Source: JABDMH01 sp965223165
GTDB taxonomy: Bacteria; Bacteroidota; Bacteroidia; Chitinophagales; Saprospiraceae
Assembly (NCBI GenBank): GCA_965223165.1
Contig: CBDCVQ010000001.1
Location: 124,001-188,000, forward strand
Length of the DNA: 64,000 nucleotides
Direction: 5' to 3'
This document shows, one piece after another, positions 19,486-27,092 of the stretch. The translations under genes were made by a program, and so were the position numbers. The notes under the pieces are model-generated. The model worked only from the letters and a program-made list of their open reading frames with translations, did not search any database and had not been told where the DNA came from. Each line of letters starts with the position of its first letter. Position 1 is the first letter of the stretch.

Positions 19486-20958
19486 CTACCCTTCTGGCCA
19501 ATCCAAAATGGTCCCGTCCTGGTCCGGTTCCTTAAAAGCGTTGGAAGCTTCTAGCAGTGCATGCATGGTATCCAGATCCTCTGGGTCAAGCCAATGACTG
19601 AAAGCTGAAGCCCTTTCCATCACCCGCACAAATACGCTCGGATCAGCCTTCCTTGTCAATCTTCTCAAGGCCAACACATAATCATCACGGTATACTGTTG
19701 GGATAATGATCTTCGCACTTCCTCTCCCAACCAGTTCTGCATTCATCATAATTCTCGCTACACGTCCATTACCGTCATCAAACGGATGAACCTCGCTCAC
19801 CAGAAACATGATATACATCGCTCGAGCAATTGGGTCATCCAAAGAGGCCATCAATGCGAAACCCTGCTTCAACGTTCCAATGACCATCTCTGGTGCGACA
19901 AAAACTGTATCACCTGCCCGATTCTCTTTGGTCTTGAATGTGCCCGGATTTTCTGCAGGTCTACCTGCCAATACAACCGCATGGCGAGTTCGTAAAAGAT
20001 CGATTAATTCATCTGCCGAATTCGGATGAATCGACATCTCCCTCTTGTCACCAACGATCTGGTAGGTCCCTCGAATATCATGTGAATCTGCAGTACGCAG
20101 TGGAATGTCGCTCCCACCGTATACAATCTCTTTAGCTTCCTCTACCAGGAACGTGGTACCCTCAATATAATTTGAGAAGTAAGCTTCAAAGAATGCAAAG
20201 TTTCTAAAGGCTTTGTCAGTTTTCGTTTTGGATTCTCTTATCGAAAAAGTGCTTTGTTTCAAGTGAGCTAGCAAAGTAGAAAAGAGTTCCAGTCGGCGAG
20301 CATCATAAGGTTCCCCAATTGCTTGCGCAGTAGCACGGGTGGAAGTCAATATTTCACTTGACCTTGTGGCCAGCATGGAACCAATAATCAGATTCAATTT
20401 ATCAAAGGCTTTTGCCATATCAAGTTCTTCGGCGATCACTCTTGCCCTATCTCTGACTTGATTTAGTGCATCTTCTCCCCTTGTAGTTAAGATCGTCAAC
20501 AGCCGTTCCTCGATGATTGCCTGCTCAACAGTCCGTTTTTCACCGTCTACAGCTCTGCTGGGTGATAGATTCTCCAGACAGGCCCTTTCTAAAGAGGACA
20601 CCTTGAGCTCATGCATATAAATACCATCGTCTGCCAGCGGACCTGGTCCTGCGGCAATTCTAATATTCACGCCGGGCCACCGATAGACTCTCCGGGATCC
20701 TGCTGTTAGATAGACATTGCTATGAGGTGAAATTCTATATTCTATAGCTGAACGATGTGAGATGATTGCCTCTGGAAACACGTGTGAGACCAACAACCAA
20801 ATATTTCGCCTAACAATCTGCTCGACCGGATCATCTAGATTAGATGTGTATACTCGTGAGAATAACGGTCGGATCCGACCCTCTGCCAACATACCCCTGA
20901 TACGTCTCGACTCACTTGAGTTGGAACTAGCAAAAATGATTTCGGGCAATTGACTCAT
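19486..20958 (-). CDS. AbiEi-like/Fic fusion protein (predicted AMP-transferase)
   Basis: 490 residues. The C-terminal Fic domain has the complete catalytic motif HPFDDGNGRVAR (391-402), so it should transfer AMP (or another nucleotide moiety) to a protein hydroxyl. An inhibitory-helix motif of the (S/T)xxxE(G/N) type, SNYIEG (262-267), lies upstream in the same chain, as in class II Fic proteins. The first 190 residues resemble the AbiEi antitoxin/transcription-regulator family (SRVYTSNL, AIISHRSAIEY, NVYLTAG, ELKVSSLERACLENL), implying DNA binding. Phased repeats lie directly upstream of the ATG. Both flanks end in copies of one hairpin repeat. The AbiEi assignment is from pattern memory; the Fic assignment is firm. 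Confidence 0.87.
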   Translation of the reverse strand: MSQLPEIIFASSNSSESRRIRGMLAEGRIRPLFSRVYTSNLDDPVEQIVRRNIWLLVSHVFPEAIISHRSAIEYRISPHSNVYLTAGSRRVYRWPGVNIRIAAGPGPLADDGIYMHELKVSSLERACLENLSPSRAVDGEKRTVEQAIIEERLLTILTTRGEDALNQVRDRARVIAEELDMAKAFDKLNLIIGSMLATRSSEILTSTRATAQAIGEPYDARRLELFSTLLAHLKQSTFSIRESKTKTDKAFRNFAFFEAYFSNYIEGTTFLVEEAKEIVYGGSDIPLRTADSHDIRGTYQIVGDKREMSIHPNSADELIDLLRTRHAVVLAGRPAENPGTFKTKENRAGDTVFVAPEMVIGTLKQGFALMASLDDPIARAMYIMFLVSEVHPFDDGNGRVARIMMNAELVGRGSAKIIIPTVYRDDYVLALRRLTRKADPSVFVRVMERASAFSHWLDPEDLDTMHALLEASNAFKEPDQDGTILDWPEG

Positions 20959-20968
20959 TTCAAATTTC

Positions 20969-21080
20969 TGCGCATAAAAGGGTAATCGAACTCTAATATG
21001 GTAAATAATTGCGCATAAATAGAACTATTGGGCAAATAACTGCGCGCAAAATGGCAAGTCGGCTAGAAAGTGCGCATAAG
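20969..21080. repeat. Four phased TGCGCATAA-type iterons upstream of fic
   Basis: TGCGCATAAA occurs at 20969 and 21010, TGCGCGCAAA at 21041 and TGCGCATAAG at 21071, all in the same orientation. Start-to-start distances are 41, 31 and 30 bases, close to four, three and three helical turns, so the copies would face the same side of DNA. They lie directly upstream of the fic ATG (20958, minus strand) and are probably binding sites for its AbiEi-like N-terminal domain; that is inference. Confidence 0.6.
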
Positions 21081-21131
21081 AAGCACCAAGCTGTCGTAAT
21101 GGGCCTCAGCGTACCAGTCCGTAGAACTAAG

Positions 21132-21174
21132 CAGCCGGCCCGAAACACAAAGCTTCAGGCCAGCCGCTTCTATA
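21132..21174 (-). repeat. 43-bp hairpin repeat, copy 2, just downstream of katG
   Basis: Second copy of the repeat at 19408-19450. The stem here is GCTGGCCTGAA with TTCGGGCCGGC. Two base changes relative to copy 1 keep pairing (pair to wobble and wobble to pair), so structure rather than sequence seems conserved. It begins 22 bases after the katG stop codon, the usual place for a terminator. Confidence 0.6.
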
Positions 21175-21196
21175 CTATCAATGTGAGTGAACGCCC

Positions 21197-23362
21197 CTAC
21201 CTCACATCAAACCGATCCGCATCCATCACTTTGGCCCACGCGGCCACAAAGTCGTGGACGAATTTCTCGTGGCTGTCGTCCTGCGCGTAGAGCTCGGCGT
21301 AGGCCCGCAAAATGGAGTTGGAGCCAAAGACCAGATCCGCCCGGGTAGCGGTCCACTTAAAGTCGCCCGTGGCGCGGTCGCGGATCTCGTAGAGATTTTT
21401 GCCCCTGGGCTCCCATCGATTGTCCATGTCGGTCAGGTTGACAAAGAAATCGGTGGTCAAGGCTCCTACCCGATCGGTGAAGACGCCATGCCGGGTACCC
21501 CCATGATTGGTGCCCAGTACCCGCATGCCACCGACCAGGACGGTCATTTCGGGTGCGGTGAGGCCCATCAGCTGGGTGCGGTCAAGGAGCAGCTCCTCCG
21601 GGGTGACCACATAATCTTGTTTGATCCAGTTGCGATAGCCGTCTGCCAGGGGCTCCAGCGGCGCGAAGGAGTCAGCGTCTGTCTGCTCCTCGATCGCGTC
21701 GCCACGGCCTGGAGTAAAGGGGACAGCGACATCCACGCCTGCGGCTTTGGCGGCTCGTTCGACGCCCAGGTTACCTGCGAGGACGATGGTATCGGCCAGG
21801 CTCACACCAGACTCGGAGGCGATGGGTTCCAGTGCGGATAGTACACGGCCTAGTCGTTCAGGCTCATTGCCTGCCCAGTCCTTTTGCGGGGCCAGGCGGA
21901 TGCGGGCGCCATTGGCGCCTCCCCGCATATCGGATCCGCGGAAGGTGCGAGCGCTGTCCCAGGCGGTGGCGATCATATCCGCATCGGACAGGCCAGCAGC
22001 CACAATCTTAGCCTTCACGGCGGCAACGTCATAATTGCTGTTTCCTGCCGGCACCGGATCCTGCCAGATCAAGTCTTCCTCGGGCACGTCCGGACCTACG
22101 TAGCGGGCCTTTGGCCCCATATCCCGATGGGTCAGTTTAAACCAGGCACGTGCAAAGGTTTCGGAAAAGTACGCAGGATCATTTTTGAACTTCAACGAAA
22201 TCTCGCGGTAGATGGGATCCATTTTCATGGCCATATCTGCATCGGTCATGATCGGATTGTGCCGGATGGACGGATCCTCGACGTCGACCGGTTTATCTGC
22301 CTCGGCAATCTCGACAGGCTCCCACTGCCAGGCTCCAGCCGGACTCTTGCGCGACTCCCACTCGTGGTTGAAGAGCATATCGAAAAAGCCGTTGTCCCAA
22401 CGGGTGGGGTGGGTCGTCCAAGCTCCCTCCAGCCCGCTGGTCACCGCATGTCGGCCTACACCGGATTCGTGGGGATTGGCCCAGCCAAATCCCTGCTCGT
22501 GCAGGGGGGCACCTTCTGGGTCGGGGCCCAGGATCTCGGCGTTGCCATTGCCGTGCGCCTTGCCTACGGTATGTCCACCGGCCGTCAGTGCCACGGTCTC
22601 TTCGTCGTTCATTGCCATGCGGGCGAACGTCTCCCGTACCTGGGCGGCCGTCTTTAGCGGATCTGGCTGGCCGTTGACCCCTTGCGGATTGACGTAGATC
22701 AGTCCCATCTGCACGGCTGCCAAAGGATTTTCCATCGTCGCAGGATCGTCCACATTTTCGTAGCGCTCGTCGCTGGGCGCCAGCCATTCTTTCTCGGCGC
22801 CCCAGTAGGTGTCTTTTTCCGGGTGCCAGATATCCTCCCGGCCAAAGGAGAAACCAAACATCTTGAGGCCCATGCTTTCGTACGCGATGTTGCCGGCCAG
22901 TATAATCAGGTCGGCCCAGCTGATCTTATTTCCATATTTCTTCTTGACTGGCCAGAGTAAACGCCGCGCCTTGTCCAGACTGGCGTTGTCCGGCCAGGAA
23001 TTGAGGGGAGCAAAACGCTGGTTGCCCGTACCTGCGCCTCCCCGTCCGTCGCTGGTGCGGTAGGTACCGGCGGCATGCCAGGCCATGCGGATCATCAGTC
23101 CGCCGTAGTGGCCCCAGTCGGCCGGCCACCAATCCTGACTGTCGGTCATCAGGGCGTGCAAATCCGCCTTGAGGGCGTCGACGTCCAAGGATTTTAGTTC
23201 TTCTCGATAGTCAAAGTCTTCGCCGAGCGGATCGGTCTTCCCGTCGTGCTGGCTCAGGATGTCGAGGTTGAGGGTATTGGGCCACCACTGGGTGACCTGT
23301 GCTTCTGTCTGTGTGTTTGCCCCATGGGTGAATGGGCATTTGCCATTACTTGATTGATTCAT
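21197..23362 (-). CDS. katG: Bifunctional catalase-peroxidase KatG
   Basis: 721 residues, a normal KatG length with both peroxidase-like halves. The N-terminal active site is visible as MIRMAWHAAGTYR (distal Arg-Trp-His near 91-96) and the proximal heme ligand in ALTAGGHTVGKAHG. The Tyr of the Met-Tyr-Trp crosslink lies in GLIYVNPQG. The C-terminal half repeats the fold without heme (DMIATAWDSARTFRGSD). KatG removes hydrogen peroxide in the cytoplasm and has broad peroxidase activity. It follows perR by 6 bases, so the two form one peroxide-responsive operon under the Fur-family box at 23803-23817. A hairpin repeat lies just behind the stop. Confidence 0.98.
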   Translation of the reverse strand: MNQSSNGKCPFTHGANTQTEAQVTQWWPNTLNLDILSQHDGKTDPLGEDFDYREELKSLDVDALKADLHALMTDSQDWWPADWGHYGGLMIRMAWHAAGTYRTSDGRGGAGTGNQRFAPLNSWPDNASLDKARRLLWPVKKKYGNKISWADLIILAGNIAYESMGLKMFGFSFGREDIWHPEKDTYWGAEKEWLAPSDERYENVDDPATMENPLAAVQMGLIYVNPQGVNGQPDPLKTAAQVRETFARMAMNDEETVALTAGGHTVGKAHGNGNAEILGPDPEGAPLHEQGFGWANPHESGVGRHAVTSGLEGAWTTHPTRWDNGFFDMLFNHEWESRKSPAGAWQWEPVEIAEADKPVDVEDPSIRHNPIMTDADMAMKMDPIYREISLKFKNDPAYFSETFARAWFKLTHRDMGPKARYVGPDVPEEDLIWQDPVPAGNSNYDVAAVKAKIVAAGLSDADMIATAWDSARTFRGSDMRGGANGARIRLAPQKDWAGNEPERLGRVLSALEPIASESGVSLADTIVLAGNLGVERAAKAAGVDVAVPFTPGRGDAIEEQTDADSFAPLEPLADGYRNWIKQDYVVTPEELLLDRTQLMGLTAPEMTVLVGGMRVLGTNHGGTRHGVFTDRVGALTTDFFVNLTDMDNRWEPRGKNLYEIRDRATGDFKWTATRADLVFGSNSILRAYAELYAQDDSHEKFVHDFVAAWAKVMDADRFDVR

Positions 23363-23368
23363 AGATAG

Positions 23369-23785
23369 TTACTTTCTAAATGTGCCTGTGATTTGAAGTC
23401 TGATGTCTTCTACGTTAAAATTCTTTATGCCTTTCTTTTCAAAATAATTGCTAATCAGTTGATCCAATTCGGCATCCTCGTAGTCCTCGATGCGATCGGT
23501 CTCTGCGCAGTAGAGGTGGTGATGATTGGTCACGAGCTGATCATACCGCATGATGCCGCCTTCGGTCTTGACCCGGTTTAGTAGATCGTGCTCGACGAAG
23601 AAGTCCAGCACTTTGTACACCGTGCCCACCGAAATGTTGGGATGCTTAGTCTTGATGTACTCGATGATGTTGTCGGCGGTGGGATGGTTGGCCAGCCGAT
23701 AGACGGCCTCCAGGATGGCAATCCGCTGTGGGGTGACTCGCAGGCCCTTAGCGGAAAGTTTTTGGGCAAACATCAATTCATCCAT
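23369..23785 (-). CDS. perR: Fur-family peroxide-type transcriptional repressor (PerR-like)
   Basis: 138 residues from the ATG at 23785; a TTG at 23791 is the alternative. The N-terminal winged helix has LRVTPQRIAILEAVYRL and the DNA-binding helix NISVGTVYKVLDFFVEH. The metal/dimer part has the Fur signature as NHHHLYCAETDRIEDYED. Only a single Cys is present there and no CxxC structural zinc pair. PerR proteins bind Fe or Mn and lose DNA binding after metal-catalysed His oxidation by peroxide. The operon with katG (6-base gap) and the box in its own leader support peroxide sensing and autoregulation. Assignment to PerR rather than Fur rests on that context. Confidence 0.88.
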   Translation of the reverse strand: MDELMFAQKLSAKGLRVTPQRIAILEAVYRLANHPTADNIIEYIKTKHPNISVGTVYKVLDFFVEHDLLNRVKTEGGIMRYDQLVTNHHHLYCAETDRIEDYEDAELDQLISNYFEKKGIKNFNVEDIRLQITGTFRK

Positions 23786-23802
23786 GGGCAAGTGTTCTTA
23801 GA

Positions 23803-23817
23803 TGAGAATTATTCTCA
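23803..23817. promoter_or_regulatory. Fur/PerR box (perfect 7-1-7 palindrome)
   Basis: TGAGAATTATTCTCA is a perfect inverted repeat of 7 bases around one central base, the Fur-family operator layout. It lies about 18 bases upstream of the perR ATG and just downstream of the predicted -7 box, so bound repressor would sit over the transcription start. Confidence 0.8.
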
Positions 23818-23830
23818 CATGAGAGTAGGG

Positions 23831-23838
23831 CAAATGTA
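23831..23838 (-). promoter_or_regulatory. Bacteroidota-type -7 promoter box for perR-katG
   Basis: TACATTTG on the minus strand matches TAnnTTTG. It lies 46 bases upstream of the perR ATG and 13 bases before the 7-1-7 palindrome. I see no strong -33 TTTG at ideal distance. Confidence 0.5.
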
Positions 23839-23875
23839 AGCATTTTTGGGCAAAGGGGAGCTTAGAAACGTTTTT

Positions 23876-24622
23876 CTATTGCCAGGTTTCCTTAGCTGCC
23901 AGAAGATGGCCAGCAAATTGTGTAAGCAAACTGACTGGTGAAAGGGAGCGATTTGGACATTGATGTGCCCCTGTTTTCTCGCCAGTAACTCGATCTGATA
24001 CAATTAGGGCTGCGGCGTCATATTTCTGCTCAAGTATCAACTTTCGGCACAAGATCTCGTATCGATCCACGTAGGAAGTATTCTTAAATTCAGGGAACAC
24101 TTGATAATGCCGCTCAACAGTTTTCACAACCCTCATCGTCTCTTCGCTCCTTTCAAGCAGCATGAGGAATCCCAGGAATGGCTGCTGCAACTCGTTGTGC
24201 CTCTTTTCGCCCAGTGAAAAGGCATTTTCTCTGAAGGCTGTCCATAGATCCGTTGCGGAACCAATCGCCTCCTCTGCTCTATTATTGAAATTATTTCCGA
24301 AAGACCCAACCTGAGATTTGAGTTCGAATACAGCTATCAAACGATCGTCGGAGATTACTAATACATCCCAAATCTTCGACGGTCTGAAGAAACCCGGAAT
24401 TACAAGATCGTTCTTGCCAGCTGTAAATATTTCTTCATCGCGATAACCACAATGTTTGGCCACCTTCCTGATTACCTCAGTAAATCCATCCAAGGTCTTG
24501 CCACCGATCACAGCACCGCGGTTACCTTCTTGCGTAGATACACGCGATCCACTTCTCGTCGTCCAAAAGTGTTTTACAGCCTTGCAAAGGGATTTATCAA
24601 GATCCGACGGAAGAAGGTTCAT
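23876..24622 (-). CDS. Type II restriction endonuclease, PaeR7I/XhoI-like
   Basis: 248 residues, the usual length of the PaeR7I family (family members cut CTCGAG). The family start pattern is present (KAVKHFW...S..Q.....RGAVIGGKTLDGF, about residues 14-47). A PD-(D/E)xK-type catalytic site is readable as D86 in KIWDVLVI and E100-L-K102 in AVFELKSQ, followed by QVGSFGNNFNNRAEEAIGS. It overlaps the methyltransferase gene by 26 bases, so methyltransferase and nuclease are translationally linked with the protective enzyme first. The CTCGAG specificity is inferred from the family only. Confidence 0.88.
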   Translation of the reverse strand: MNLLPSDLDKSLCKAVKHFWTTRSGSRVSTQEGNRGAVIGGKTLDGFTEVIRKVAKHCGYRDEEIFTAGKNDLVIPGFFRPSKIWDVLVISDDRLIAVFELKSQVGSFGNNFNNRAEEAIGSATDLWTAFRENAFSLGEKRHNELQQPFLGFLMLLERSEETMRVVKTVERHYQVFPEFKNTSYVDRYEILCRKLILEQKYDAAALIVSDRVTGEKTGAHQCPNRSLSPVSLLTQFAGHLLAAKETWQ

Positions 24623-25535
24623 TCTCAGTCAGCACTTTAAGTGTCCGCTCATTTTTGAACAATCCAAACTCTTCGTCAAATCTTCTCTGCATTAGTTCGA
24701 CATATTTAGGTTCTACTTCAAAACTGATAGAGTTCCTACCCCATTTAGCTGCTGACATCATGGTGGTACCTGAACCAGCAAAAGGATCCAAAACCGTATC
24801 TCCCCAAAATGAAAACATCCGCACAAGTCTCGAGGATAACTTTTGAGGATAGGGGGCGGGATGCCTAATAGTGGAAGCTCCTGTCACGTTCCAAATTTGT
24901 GTAAACCACTGATTGAAGTTCTCTTCCGAAATCACCGATAGCCGGCGTTGCTTATTAGTCGGCTTTCGATAACCTCCCGGTTTTCGAAGCATCAGGATGT
25001 ACTCCATATCGTTCTTAATGATGCCGTTGGGTTCATAGGGCTTGCCCAAGAATTTCGTATTTCCTGATACCTCAAAACTGGCATTAGAGATTTTGTGCCA
25101 GAAGATCGGAGCGAGATTATCAAACCCGATTCTTTCGCACATTACCTGAATATCAGCATGCAATGGCACTACTTTATGTCTCCCAAATTTCCTACGCGAT
25201 AGTAGCACGTCGCCTACAATGACGATCAATCTTCCACCTACCTCAATCTTTTCAAAGCACTGCCTCCAAACCTTCTCTAGCTCACCAAGAAAATCTTCAT
25301 AGTTCGCGATTATGCCCAGTTGATCCTTCCCTCGTTCATATTCCTTTAGATTCCAGTAGGGAGGTGATGTGATCGCCAAGTGGACGGATCCATCTGCAAT
25401 ACCGGACAAATCTCTTGCGTCACCCTGGACAACCAGATGATCACTTGGAGTACCTTGAATTTCCCGACGGATCGACTCCACCGCCGCTGGATCTTTGGCA
25501 ATGGCCACAATTTCTCTTTCAGCTGTTCGCTTCAC
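24597..25535 (-). CDS. DNA methyltransferase of the R-M pair, beta class (TSPPYW)
   Basis: 312 residues. Catalytic motif IV TSPPYW is at 56-61 and the AdoMet motif I DPFAGSGTT at 250-258. The order IV, target recognition region, I defines the beta class, as in many N4-cytosine and some N6-adenine enzymes; TSPPY is commonest in N4-cytosine enzymes. The recognition region is about residues 100-245. It modifies the partner nuclease's site to protect host DNA. Its stop overlaps the nuclease start by 26 bases. Well-known CTCGAG methyltransferases such as M.PaeR7I are, as I recall, larger gamma-class N6-adenine enzymes, so this partner is unusual. Confidence 0.87.
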   Translation of the reverse strand: MKRTAEREIVAIAKDPAAVESIRREIQGTPSDHLVVQGDARDLSGIADGSVHLAITSPPYWNLKEYERGKDQLGIIANYEDFLGELEKVWRQCFEKIEVGGRLIVIVGDVLLSRRKFGRHKVVPLHADIQVMCERIGFDNLAPIFWHKISNASFEVSGNTKFLGKPYEPNGIIKNDMEYILMLRKPGGYRKPTNKQRRLSVISEENFNQWFTQIWNVTGASTIRHPAPYPQKLSSRLVRMFSFWGDTVLDPFAGSGTTMMSAAKWGRNSISFEVEPKYVELMQRRFDEEFGLFKNERTLKVLTENEPSSVGS

Positions 25536-25962
25536 TTTGTCACATATTTGGTGCTTTGGCCGATCATACGTCTTACTTGACCGGCAAAGTGATTCACGTT
25601 AAAGGTATGCAAAAGGACAAGGACTGGTCTCGTATCGTCGTAAAATGATATGAGGAAAGGCAAGGATATCTCATTTGAACAAATGGAAATGCACCGCCGA
25701 CCCATTTCACCTAATATCTCTATCATTGCAGCCCAAACTTGCACCGACCTTAAATGACCGACAAAACGGGCATTCTGGTGATCAAACTGGGCAACGCCGA
25801 ACGATGCGACCAAGCCGGCGACGCGGAACTATCTGCACGATTACTGAGAGATGGGCGGGTGATCGACAAGCCTTGGTCGCCCCGGCAACTGCTGGTGCGG
25901 GACATTGTACACTTCATCTGCACCTATTCGTCTGCAAAATGCCTGGCTCAAATGGATGGCCA
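25536..25962. other. Intergenic region upstream of the restriction-modification operon
   Basis: No convincing gene. Short frames on both strands overlap each other and none shows a domain. No separate controller (C) protein gene is visible upstream of the methyltransferase. The plus-strand frame 25754-25966 has a reasonable start (MTDKTGILVIKLGNAE) but no recognisable continuation and could be a gene remnant. Confidence 0.35.
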
Positions 25963-26787
25963 TTAGGTATCGCTTTCGTATTGGTACTCGCGCTCGGTCA
26001 CATGCCCTCCACGATGGGTCCATCGTCGTACGAGAAATCTCGCTGCATCATATTCGAAAAACGTTTCGCTGTCTGGCTCATCCTCCGACGTCCTAATCCA
26101 TTTAGAAAAAAGGCTAGCCGCCTCATCGGCATAGAAAAACCGCTTCGTGGCGATCCGCTGTTTGGCACGCATGGTAACCGACTCGGCCAATAGCCCATAG
26201 CGATCATATTGGTACGCCACGATGATGCCTGTCTGCATGGAGATCGGTTTTCGATCGATGTGGGAATGATGAACTTGCTGAATGATCCGGCCAGCGGCAT
26301 CTCTTTCAAAGGCTCTTTGGGCTACAAGCTGATGCGGCGGCATGAAATAGTCGATACCTATGATGCGATTCTCCCCATCGTACGTATAGCACCGCTTGCT
26401 TATCATGCTGGCTATCCGATCTTGATATCTTACGGTCAGATCGCTGAGCAACCGTCCACCCAAAACGTCGTAAAACACCGTCTGGACAACCTCGCCCCCA
26501 GCGATCATGCATGTTGTGCTATGTATGCTCCCTTCCTCCGTATGGTGGATCTTCGTCCGCCGATCCACCTGGAGTGTGGGAGCGTGACCTTGCGGGTAGG
26601 CTATCCAGCCCAGTGGCATGTGATCATATTCGGATATCCTTCCATCGGGCGTCAGCTTCATGATAATCTGTGGCTCATAGACGTCACCCTCCTTCTTTAG
26701 CACGCGAATGGTGTGCACTGCGGGCCTGGCGAAGAAACAGGGGTGGAATTCATCGAATCCGAGGATGTATCTTTCGGTGTAAGTCAT
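25963..26787 (-). CDS. YD-repeat-like protein of unknown function
   Basis: 274 residues from the ATG at 26787 (MTYTERYILGFDEF); the frame is open to 26814. It is soluble, without signal peptide. Several segments resemble RHS/YD repeats: YTYDGENRIIGIDYF, FERDAAGRIIQQVHH, AYQYDRYGLLAESVT and FEYDAARFLVRRWTH, spaced about 35-50 residues apart. YD repeats form beta shells in RHS toxins and teneurins, but this protein is far too short for a shell and carries no toxin tip. It may be a fragment of such a family or an independent small beta protein. No clear operon partner. Confidence 0.6.
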   Translation of the reverse strand: MTYTERYILGFDEFHPCFFARPAVHTIRVLKKEGDVYEPQIIMKLTPDGRISEYDHMPLGWIAYPQGHAPTLQVDRRTKIHHTEEGSIHSTTCMIAGGEVVQTVFYDVLGGRLLSDLTVRYQDRIASMISKRCYTYDGENRIIGIDYFMPPHQLVAQRAFERDAAGRIIQQVHHSHIDRKPISMQTGIIVAYQYDRYGLLAESVTMRAKQRIATKRFFYADEAASLFSKWIRTSEDEPDSETFFEYDAARFLVRRWTHRGGHVTEREYQYESDT

Positions 26788-26899
26788 GATTGGTGTTGGG
26801 TTGTTTTTTTGCAACCCAAATCATGCATTGGAGATTCGTTATGAGAAGCCAAAGTGTTCGTCAGATTTGGTGTCCCGCAGATTTGAATGAGGGAGCGAT

Positions 26900-26958
26900 T
26901 TCCACCAAAGGTGGAATGGAGGTCCAGTGGACCTCCAAGCGACTGAACCGCAAAGCGG
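26900..26958. repeat. Three consecutive perfect hairpins in an intergenic region
   Basis: Three back-to-back inverted repeats lie between two minus-strand genes. TTCCACC/GGTGGAA with loop AAA is at 26900-26916. TGGAGGTCCA/TGGACCTCCA with one central base is at 26917-26937. CCGC/GCGG with loop AAA is at 26948-26958. All arms pair perfectly. Function unknown; possibilities are a dispersed REP-like element or structured RNA. Confidence 0.6.
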
Positions 26959-27092
26959 ATGGGATGACAGACATATGCATCCATACGTTGCAGCACGGAA
27001 AATCGAGGACTGCCAAAGATGGCGGGCAATGTGGCTTCGCAATAGATTGTCCGATGCATGTTTTGGGTTAAAGATGGTCTCACTAAGGTACC

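Noticed and set aside
21254..22657. Long plus-strand open frames inside katG
   Set aside because: They are antisense shadows of a highly conserved, full-length katG and have no domain character.
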